Source of the DNA: Flavicella sp965243265
GTDB lineage: Bacteria; Bacteroidota; Bacteroidia; Flavobacteriales; Flavobacteriaceae
NCBI GenBank assembly: GCA_965243265.1
Contig: CBDEUL010000004.1
Span: 24,804-88,803, forward strand
Direction of reading: 5' to 3'
DNA: 64,000 nucleotides
The notes under the pieces were generated by a model. It did no database searches and was not told where the DNA came from. It worked only from the letters and a program-made list of their open reading frames with translations. Shown piece by piece: positions 34,032 through 40,986 of this stretch (positions are counted from its first letter, which is position 1; every line of letters starts with the position of its first letter). Made by a program: the position numbers and the translations under genes.

Positions 34032-36197
34032 TTATTTTATATCGAAACGATCAGCATTCATTACTTTTACCCAAGTATTTACGAAGTCTTTGACAAACCT
34101 TAGTTTGTTGTCGTCTTGAGCATAGAATTCACTGTAAGCACGAAGAACAGAGTTAGAACCAAAAATGATGTCAGCTCTTGTTGCCGTCCATTTTATATTT
34201 CCAGAAGCTCTATCCACAATGTTGTAAAGGTTTTCTGCTACTGGTTTCCATGAATAACTCATATCTGTTAAATTAGTGAAGAAGTCATTGCTTAGTACTC
34301 CAACTTTATCTGTGAATACACCGTGCGAAGTTCCACCGTGGTTAGTTCCTAGGACACGCATTCCTCCAACTAAGGCTGTCATTTCAATAGCGGTTAAACC
34401 AAGAAGCTGAGCTTTATCTAGCAACATTTCTTCGGCAGTAACAACATAGTTTTTCTTTAACCAGTTTCTGAAACCATCGTGTAAAGGCTCAAGAACATCG
34501 AAAGAAGCAACATCTGTCATTTCTTCTGAAGCATCTCCACGACCAGCTGTAAATGGGACTTTAATAGATGGGTCAATTGCTTGTGCTGCTTTTTCTACAG
34601 CTGCGGTACCTCCTAATACGATTAAATCAGCAAGACTTACTTTTTTACTTAATTCAGATTGGATTTTAGTTAGGTTTGTTAAGACTTTGTCTAATCGAGT
34701 AGGTTCGTTTCCTTCCCAATCTTTTTGAGGTGCTAAACGAATTCTAGCGCCATTTGCTCCACCACGATAATCAGAACTTCTAAATGTTCTTGCGCTGTCC
34801 CAAGCAGTTGAAATTAACTCCGAAGAAGTAAGACCACTATTTAAGATTTTCGATTTAATTTCTTCAACTTCAGCATCACTCAATGTATAATTCACTGAAG
34901 GAATTGGGTCTTGCCATATTAAGTCCTCTGAAGGAACGTCCGCTCCTAAATAACGAGACTTTGGACCTAAGTCGCGATGAGTTAGTTTAAACCAAGCACG
35001 AGCAAAAACCTCGTTGAAGTATTCTGGGTCGTTATAAAATTTCTCGGAAATTTTTCGGTATTCAGGATCAATCTTCATAGCCATGTCAGCATCTGTCATG
35101 ATAGGATTTCTCTTCACATTTTGGTTATGAGCATCTATAGGTTTGTCCTCGTCTTTCATATTGATAGGCTCCCATTGTACAGCACCAGCAGGGCTTTTAA
35201 CAATTTCCCATTCGTGATTTAGCAGTAAGTGAAAATAGGTATGATTCCACTTATCTGGGGTGCTTGTCCAGGCACCTTCAAGACCACTAGTTACAGTATC
35301 TTCAGCATTTCCTTTGCCACTAGGGTTTAACCATCCAAAACCTTGATCTTCGATATTTGAACCTTCAGGGTCATTGCCAAGTTTACCAGCATCACCGTTA
35401 CCGTGTGCTTTACCTACCGTATGTCCACCAGCAGTTAGAGCAACGGTTTCTTCATCATTCATTGCCATACGAGCAAAAGTTGTTCGTACATCTTTTGCTG
35501 TTTTGGCAGGGTCAGGTTTGCCATCTACACCTTCTGGGTTTACATATATTAATCCCATTTGAACTGCAGCTAAAGGGTTTTCTAGGGATTCACTATCATC
35601 ATTGCTGTAACGGTCTTTGGTTAGCCATTCTTTTTCTTCGCCCCAATAAATGTCTTTTTCTGGGTGCCAGATATCTTCTCGACCACCTGCAAAACCAAAA
35701 GTTTTGAAGCCCATTGATTCATAAGCCATGTTTCCTGCAAGTATGATAAGGTCTGCCCATGAAAGAGCATTACCATATTTCTTTTTTATAGGCCAAAGCA
35801 GTCTTCTCGCTTTATCAAGGTTGGCGTTGTCAGGCCAGCTGTTTAGCGGTGCAAAACGTTGATTTCCTGTATTACTACCTCCTCGTCCGTCAGCTATCCT
35901 GTATGTACCAGCAGCGTGCCAGGCCATACGAATCATTAAGCCTCCATAATGCCCCCAATCGGCGGGCCACCAGTCTTGACTGTCTGTCATTAGGTTTTTA
36001 AGATCTGATTTTACAGCTTCAAGGTTTAGTTTTTCAAATGCTTCCGCATAATTGAAATCTTTTTTAAAAGGAGAAGTCTTTTTATCGTGTTGGTGAAGAA
36101 TGTCTAAGTTTAAGGTTTTAGGCCACCAATCAAGCACATCATTTTTTGTTTGTGAATTGGCTCCATGAAAAGGGCATTTAGATTCTAGATTATTCAT
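34032..36197 (-). CDS. katG: Catalase-peroxidase KatG
   Basis: Bifunctional haem catalase and peroxidase, 721 residues, two repeated peroxidase domains. The N-terminal active site RMAWHAAGTYR holds the distal Arg, Trp and His, with GLIYVNPEGVDG providing the Tyr of the Met-Tyr-Trp crosslink. The proximal His is in TAGGHTVGKAHG. The C-terminal domain shows degenerate equivalents (STAWDSARTFRSSD). The start MNNLESKCPFHG is typical. It protects against hydrogen peroxide. The upstream region is occupied by IS remnants, so its promoter may have been altered by insertions; a clear box was not found. Confidence 0.97.
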   Translation of the reverse strand: MNNLESKCPFHGANSQTKNDVLDWWPKTLNLDILHQHDKKTSPFKKDFNYAEAFEKLNLEAVKSDLKNLMTDSQDWWPADWGHYGGLMIRMAWHAAGTYRIADGRGGSNTGNQRFAPLNSWPDNANLDKARRLLWPIKKKYGNALSWADLIILAGNMAYESMGFKTFGFAGGREDIWHPEKDIYWGEEKEWLTKDRYSNDDSESLENPLAAVQMGLIYVNPEGVDGKPDPAKTAKDVRTTFARMAMNDEETVALTAGGHTVGKAHGNGDAGKLGNDPEGSNIEDQGFGWLNPSGKGNAEDTVTSGLEGAWTSTPDKWNHTYFHLLLNHEWEIVKSPAGAVQWEPINMKDEDKPIDAHNQNVKRNPIMTDADMAMKIDPEYRKISEKFYNDPEYFNEVFARAWFKLTHRDLGPKSRYLGADVPSEDLIWQDPIPSVNYTLSDAEVEEIKSKILNSGLTSSELISTAWDSARTFRSSDYRGGANGARIRLAPQKDWEGNEPTRLDKVLTNLTKIQSELSKKVSLADLIVLGGTAAVEKAAQAIDPSIKVPFTAGRGDASEEMTDVASFDVLEPLHDGFRNWLKKNYVVTAEEMLLDKAQLLGLTAIEMTALVGGMRVLGTNHGGTSHGVFTDKVGVLSNDFFTNLTDMSYSWKPVAENLYNIVDRASGNIKWTATRADIIFGSNSVLRAYSEFYAQDDNKLRFVKDFVNTWVKVMNADRFDIK

Positions 36198-36230
36198 AGA
36201 TATTATTTTATGTTTTTAATTTTTTTGTTA

Positions 36231-36577
36231 CGTCCTGAAATATGGCTATAGGTTACTACTTAGTGTTACGCTGCATTTTTGTATACCATTTCAGTTTTTT
36301 TAAACCTAAAGATAAGTGTAATTTTATCTTATTGTAAAATTTTATTGCATTTTTTTTAGCACGTTTAACGTGCGCTACGCTATCAAAGGTTTGATCGAGA
36401 AGAACTCATTTTTTACGATAGCATTTACATGTTTTGCCAGTGCGTTCTCACAGCAATGGCTTTCTTCTGTTATACTGATAGCGAAATTATTTCGCTTTAA
36501 TATTTGTATATGCACATTGCTACAGCACTGTATGTCACGATCTGAATGGTTTATAAGTCTATTAATGTTTTGACCAC
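36231..36577 (-). mobile_element. IS3-family element remnant (transposase 3' part and right end)
   Basis: On the minus strand, from ~36577, the sequence reads LINHSDRDIQCCSN, then ITEESHCCENALAKHVNAIV, the end of an IS3 OrfB integrase core (the DDE Glu is in the ENALA region). A frameshift near 36370 moves the reading to TFDSVAHVKRAKKNAIKFYN and then a stop at 36256-36258. The terminal inverted repeat follows at 36231-36252 (ends with TTTCAGGACG). The 5' part of the element is missing, cut off by the IS110 remnant. The gene is not functional. Confidence 0.8.
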
Positions 36578-36602
36578 GTTCAGGATAGGTACTTTTGGTT
36601 TG

Positions 36603-36818
36603 ATATAAGGCTTTATTTAAAGCTTTTATATAACCAGTTTAGTTGTAAGCTGTTGCTTAGACCTGATCCAATAATTTTACGTGACCGTTTCGTAGCTAAA
36701 GGAAAAGGCAAGAAACTTGTCTTAATAGCAGTTTGCAATAAGTTATTAAAACAAGTTGTTTTCCATTGTTAAATTTGGATTGCCTTACGATCCAAATTAT
36801 AGAAGTTTAATGAATTAA
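36603..36818 (+). mobile_element. IS110-family transposase C-terminal remnant
   Basis: The plus strand reads DPIILRDRFVAKGKGKKLVL then IAVCNKLLKQVV, a signature of the IS110/IS116/IS902 transposase C-terminal domain. It breaks at a frameshift near 36770 and resumes as KFGLPYDPNYRSLMN-stop (36816-36818). Upstream of 36650 the reading is lost by further shifts. It is a decayed fragment. It joins the truncated cassette site F on its right and the IS3 fragment on its left. Confidence 0.78.
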
Positions 36819-36825
36819 AAAAAAC

Positions 36826-36869
36826 TAAAAAGAGTTGTTTTTTATCTCAGTTCTTTGTTGTAGTTAGTT
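36826..36869 (-). repeat. attC-like half-site F (left arm), truncated by IS110
   Basis: On the minus strand AACTAACTAC-AAC (AAC at 36857-36859), then AAAGAACTGAG and ACAACTCTTTTT. The stretch AACAAAGAACTGAG, a single-base variant and then TAAAAAACAACTCTTTT are shared with the left arm of site C, 24 kb away. The right arm is missing where the IS110 fragment begins. Confidence 0.55.
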
Positions 36870-37068
36870 TTTTATTTCCTTTATTCTCAATTAAATTACC
36901 TTTTTTGAATTTGTATTTAAGAAATTCATATTGTTGTCTGTCTATTTTTGTTGTTAGTCGAGCTTCAATATTGTGATCAAAAAGAGAAAGGAAATCAACA
37001 GCTTTATCTAAAGAAATATTTAATTCTCTTAAAACCTTATTTAATCGTATTTTTTATTTTTCTCTCAT
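36847..37068 (-). pseudogene. Small IF2_N-like protein gene with an internal stop (cassette gene)
   Basis: The frame from ATG 37066-37068 to TGA 36847-36849 spans 74 codons but has TAA as codon 5 (37054-37056). After it the translation runs IRLNKVLRELNISLDKAVDF, then DHNIEARLTTKI, closely resembling the N-terminal helical domain of flavobacterial translation initiation factor IF-2. A basic tail follows. The 3' end reads through the left arm of site F. The start lies ~15 bp after the GTT core of site E. It could be expressed only from an alternative start after the stop. Confidence 0.6.
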
Positions 37069-37082
37069 TTTTAATTAATTAC

Positions 37083-37144
37083 AACTTGTTATATCCGAAC
37101 AAAAATAACTATTTAGGGTTACCATTCTCCGGATAAAATAAGTT
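37083..37144 (-). repeat. attC-like cassette site E (compact, complete)
   Basis: A 62-bp imperfect hairpin. On the minus strand it begins AACTTATTTTATCCGG (AAC at 37142-37144) and ends TTCGGATATAACAA-GTT (GTT at 37083-37085). The arms pair over about 14 of 17 positions with an extra-helical base near the left arm, and the loop has a central segment. It is close in size to the classical 59-base elements. TATAACAAGTT is identical to half-site A. The bases just beyond the right core (GTTGTAATTAATT) are almost the complement of the left arm of site F (11 of 13). Confidence 0.6.
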
Positions 37145-37187
37145 TTTGTGTTGGTTTATTGGTTTTAGGATTGAGGTATAGGCTTAT

Positions 37188-37226
37188 AAAAAAAGACCGT
37201 GAAATAACGAGTATTCACGGTCTTTA
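37188..37226 (-). terminator. Terminator of the threonine operon
   Basis: A perfect 12-bp stem AAAGACCGTGAA / TTCACGGTCTTT, loop TAACGAGTA on the plus strand, followed on the minus strand by a run of seven T. It lies 22 bp after the thrC stop. Confidence 0.9.
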
Positions 37227-37247
37227 GTGTGTATAAGGTTTACCTTT

Positions 37248-38549
37248 TTATGAGTCTTTTAAAAAGGCTGTTAATTCTTGGTATTCTGAAATTTGAGTAG
37301 CTACTTTTTCTAAATCTATAACAGCTTTTATCTGTGATGGAATTTCTAATGTTTCAGCAACACCAGGGTATAAAACATCTAAAAACTTTACAGGATGTGC
37401 TGTTTCTAAAAAGATTCCTTGTACATCAGTATTCGTTTTTAAGTAGTTTTTTAAAGCCAAATATCCAATAGCTCCATGAGGTTCAGCTACATAATCACAA
37501 CTTTTTAATAAGTGCCCCATAGCAGCAGTTGTTTCTTCATCGGTATAACTAAACCCAGAAAGATTTGCTCTCAATGCTTCAAGATTATTGTTATGAATTT
37601 CTTCAATTCTGATAAAGTTACTAGGGTCTCCTACATCCATTGCATTTGAAATGGTTTGTATAGAAGGTTTTGGTTCATAGTTTCCTGTTTCTAAATAAGT
37701 AGGTACTATTTTATTAGCATTGGTTCCTGTAACAAAATGCTCAATAGGTAAACCTAGTTTTTGAGCCATCATTCCTGCACAAATGTTTCCGTAATTTCCG
37801 CTAGGAACAGAGAATACTAGTTTTTTTGATTTGTCTTTTAATTGCTTATAGGCAAAGAAAAAGTAAAACATTTGAGGCAACCAACGTGCTATGTTGATAG
37901 AGTTGGCAGAGGTTAATTTGATAGCTCCTTTTAGATTCTCATCTAAAAAGGCTTTTTTTACCATTGCTTGGCAATCATCAAAAGTACCTGTAACTTCTAG
38001 TGCTTTGATATTTTGACCTAATGTTGTTAATTGTTTTTCTTGGATGTCAGAAACTTTTCCACTTGGATATAAGATAACGACTTCTACACCTTTAACTCCT
38101 AAAAAACCACTTGCTACAGCTCCTCCCGTATCACCAGAAGTAGCTACCAATACGGTAACGTCTTCTTGTTTTGCAGAGATGCTATTAAAGTATCCTAGGC
38201 AACGTGCCATAAAACGAGCTCCTACATCTTTAAAAGCCATGGTAGGACCGTGGTACAATTCTAACGAAGAAATATTTTCATCAACTGGCACTACAGGAAA
38301 ATCAAAACAAAGTGTTTCTTCAATAATTCTCTTCAATTCATTTTCAGGAATTTCATCTCCTACAAATTGTTTGATTGCTTCATAAGCAATTTCATTATTA
38401 CTGTAGTTTTCTATGTTTTCAATAAATTCTTTTGAAAGAGGAGTGATGCTTTCTGGAAAATACAATCCTTTGTCTGGTGCAATTCCTTTTACAACAGCTT
38501 CTTGAAAAGAAACATTAGCAGCATTTTTATTTAAACTGAAATAGTTCAT
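37248..38549 (-). CDS. thrC: Threonine synthase
   Basis: Last step of threonine synthesis: O-phosphohomoserine to threonine, PLP-dependent. The protein has 433 residues. The PLP-binding lysine is in ELYHGPTMAFKDVGARFM, the phosphate-binding loop is VATSGDTGGAVASGF, and FSVPSGNYGNICAGM and the terminal ETAHPVKFLDVL are conserved. Start MNYFSLNKNAANVSFQEAV is typical of the class. It follows thrB by 85 bp, and a strong terminator ends the operon behind it. Confidence 0.96.
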   Translation of the reverse strand: MNYFSLNKNAANVSFQEAVVKGIAPDKGLYFPESITPLSKEFIENIENYSNNEIAYEAIKQFVGDEIPENELKRIIEETLCFDFPVVPVDENISSLELYHGPTMAFKDVGARFMARCLGYFNSISAKQEDVTVLVATSGDTGGAVASGFLGVKGVEVVILYPSGKVSDIQEKQLTTLGQNIKALEVTGTFDDCQAMVKKAFLDENLKGAIKLTSANSINIARWLPQMFYFFFAYKQLKDKSKKLVFSVPSGNYGNICAGMMAQKLGLPIEHFVTGTNANKIVPTYLETGNYEPKPSIQTISNAMDVGDPSNFIRIEEIHNNNLEALRANLSGFSYTDEETTAAMGHLLKSCDYVAEPHGAIGYLALKNYLKTNTDVQGIFLETAHPVKFLDVLYPGVAETLEIPSQIKAVIDLEKVATQISEYQELTAFLKDS

Positions 38550-38634
38550 CTTATTTTTTATTTAAGTTCCCTTATTAATAAGGAGGTTTTTTATTCAATA
38601 GATATGATTGCTGTACAAAAACAGCAGGTCATAT

Positions 38635-39564
38635 TTAAGATTCAATTAATTTAATTCCTTCAGTATTGATTTTTGAAATATGTACATCGTAATCAATACC
38701 TACTTTATCATATACTTTTTTCATTGCTTCAGCCACATTTTGAGCTGTATTAAATCCTTTGCTAAGTGCAAATATAGAAGGTCCAGAACCTGAAATACCA
38801 GCTCCTAAAGCACCTGCTTTGATACTGTTTTCTTTTACGGCGTCAAAGGCTGGGATTAGGATAGATCTAATAGGTTCTACAATATGGTCTTCTAAAGAAC
38901 GACCTATTAAGTCGTAATCTTCAGTGTACAATCCGCTAATCAAAGCTCCTACATTACCCCATTGTTGAATGGCTGTTTTTAAAGGTACAGATCCGCGTAA
39001 AATTTCTCTGGCATCAGAAGTTTTTACTTCAAGCTGTGGGTGAATTACAGTAGCATACAATTCAGGAGGTGTATGGATTTTTAATACTTCTAATGGAGTG
39101 GTACTTTTTACCAAGGTAAAACCTCCCAATAGGGCAGGGGCAACATTATCAGCATGTGCAACTCCACTAGCTAAACGTTCACCTTGCATGGCAAATTCAA
39201 TTAAATCATGATTAGAAAAAGGTTTTCCTAACAATTCATTGATCCCCCATACGGCACCTGTACTACTAGCTGCACTTGATCCGATACCACTTCCAGGCTT
39301 TATATTTTTATAAATTTCTATTTCAAAACCGAATTCTGTTTCTACTTTAGACAAGAGCTCTAAAGCGGCTACTCCAGCAACATTTTTGTGAGTCTCTAAA
39401 GGTAAGTCTTGACCTACAATTTTAGTGATTCTAACACCTTTTTGAGCTACTTTAGTGATAATCATTTCATCACCTACAGTATCTAAGGCAAGTCCTAAGA
39501 CATCAAAACCACAAGATACGTTTGCTATTGTAGCAGGGCAAAAAACTTTAATTTGAGAAAGCAT
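38635..39564 (-). CDS. thrB: Homoserine kinase
   Basis: GHMP-family kinase that phosphorylates homoserine with ATP. The protein has 309 residues. It begins with KVFCPATIANVSCGFDVLGL. The ATP-binding glycine-rich motif is PGSGIGSSAASSTGAVWGIN, and the third GHMP motif is AGALGAGISGSGPSIFAL. It lies between the sulfatase gene (10 bp from its stop to that gene's neighbouring end) and thrC. Confidence 0.96.
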   Translation of the reverse strand: MLSQIKVFCPATIANVSCGFDVLGLALDTVGDEMIITKVAQKGVRITKIVGQDLPLETHKNVAGVAALELLSKVETEFGFEIEIYKNIKPGSGIGSSAASSTGAVWGINELLGKPFSNHDLIEFAMQGERLASGVAHADNVAPALLGGFTLVKSTTPLEVLKIHTPPELYATVIHPQLEVKTSDAREILRGSVPLKTAIQQWGNVGALISGLYTEDYDLIGRSLEDHIVEPIRSILIPAFDAVKENSIKAGALGAGISGSGPSIFALSKGFNTAQNVAEAMKKVYDKVGIDYDVHISKINTEGIKLIES

Positions 39565-39574
39565 ATTTTATTAT

Positions 39575-40963
39575 TTATTTTCCGGAAATACAGTCACAAT
39601 CTACGGTATCATTAATTTTTTCGGTTCCTCCCCATAGAGGTTTTTTAAGAGATGAACACCATTTTGTATAGGCTTTTGTAAGCCTTGTTACAACTTCAGG
39701 GTTTTTATCGTAGATATCTTCTTTTTCTTGAATATCGGTGTCAATTTTGTACAAACGAGGGCGTTTTAAATCTCTTGCATTGTCGTCTAATAGTTTGTAT
39801 TCACCATCTGATATAGCCCATTGAAACATGCGTCTGAAATAAAGATATTCATGAGGTGCTCCTGTTTTATGATCTAATAAATATGGTAAAAGGTTTGCAC
39901 CGTCTAATGTAGGATCTATGTCTTTTACACCTGCTGCAGCTAATGAAGTAGGTAAAATATCTAGAGATGAGATAGGTTGGTCATATACAGTACCTGGTTT
40001 AATTTTTCCATTCCATTGCATGCAGAAAGGAATACGGATACCGCCTTCTAAAATTTGATTCTTATAACCACTTAAAGGGATGTTAGGGGAGTTGATTTTA
40101 ATACCTCCATTGTCACTAAAAAAGTAAACAATCGTATTGTCTATCTGATTGTTTTTTTCAAGTTGATCCAATAATTGTCCTATTCCTTGATCTAAAGAAT
40201 ATTTCATGTAGGCTATTTTTTTACGCTTAGGGTTTTTAATATGTCCAAACATATCCTCCAGTTTCTCATCTACTGAAAGGGGAGTATGTACAGCATTGTA
40301 GGCTAAGTACAAGAAAAATGGCGTATCTTCTTTTTGCTTATTTACATAATTAATAGCTTCTCTTGTAAAGGCAGTTGTGTAATACTCTTTTTCATTAGTG
40401 ATGGGAGTTGAGTTTCTTACTAATGGGCCTTCTTTTTTAAAGTAATAGGAAGAAGCTCCTCCTAAGAATCCAAAAAACTCATCAAATCCATGTTTATTGG
40501 GCTTTACTGCATCACCATCATGACCTAAATGCCATTTTCCTACCATTGCGGTATTGTATCCTAATTTCTTAAAACGCATTGCAAATGTGTTTGAAGCGAG
40601 TGGAACTCCTGCAACACCTCCTTGCTTGTTGATCTCTTCTACGTTTCGGTATCCGACACCTCCATTAAAATCTCCAAATAAAGATTCAAATCCTATACGT
40701 TGTTGGTATCTACCCGTTATAAATCCGGCTCTAGAAGGAGCACATACAGATGCGGTTACATAACCTTTGGTAAAATGAACCCCATTTTTAGCAATACGAT
40801 CTATATTTGGAGTTTCTGCATCTTCGGCATGTATTTCATGGTAGCTTACATCTCCATACCCTAAATCATCTGCAAGAATAACAACAATGTTAGGTTTTTT
40901 TTCGGTTTGTGCAGTAGCTAAAAAGCTTATGGATAATACTAGTGATACTAATATTTTATTCAT
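39575..40963 (-). CDS. Secreted S1-type sulfatase, within the threonine operon
   Basis: A 462-residue formylglycine-dependent sulfatase. The N-terminal signal peptide is MNKILVSLVLSISFLATAQ. The metal motif is NIVVILADDLGYGD. The FGly signature is CAPSRAGFITGRY (Cys74 is converted to formylglycine). Further conserved parts are MVGKWHLGHDGDA and VYFFSDNGG. It should cleave sulfate esters outside the cytoplasm, as in marine polysaccharide or organosulfate use. Oddly, it sits between thrA and thrB with gaps of 23 and 10 bp, with no polysaccharide genes nearby. Substrate not determined. Confidence 0.9.
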   Translation of the reverse strand: MNKILVSLVLSISFLATAQTEKKPNIVVILADDLGYGDVSYHEIHAEDAETPNIDRIAKNGVHFTKGYVTASVCAPSRAGFITGRYQQRIGFESLFGDFNGGVGYRNVEEINKQGGVAGVPLASNTFAMRFKKLGYNTAMVGKWHLGHDGDAVKPNKHGFDEFFGFLGGASSYYFKKEGPLVRNSTPITNEKEYYTTAFTREAINYVNKQKEDTPFFLYLAYNAVHTPLSVDEKLEDMFGHIKNPKRKKIAYMKYSLDQGIGQLLDQLEKNNQIDNTIVYFFSDNGGIKINSPNIPLSGYKNQILEGGIRIPFCMQWNGKIKPGTVYDQPISSLDILPTSLAAAGVKDIDPTLDGANLLPYLLDHKTGAPHEYLYFRRMFQWAISDGEYKLLDDNARDLKRPRLYKIDTDIQEKEDIYDKNPEVVTRLTKAYTKWCSSLKKPLWGGTEKINDTVDCDCISGK

Positions 40964-40986
40964 AATTGTATAGTTTATGTGTTTTA

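Noticed and set aside
11466..36252. A 24.7-kb composite transposon bounded by the IS3-type ends
   Set aside because: The segment contains core genes (recQ, aroB, typA, gcvT, katG), and both elements are decayed, so co-transfer is unlikely. Kept only as a low-interest observation.
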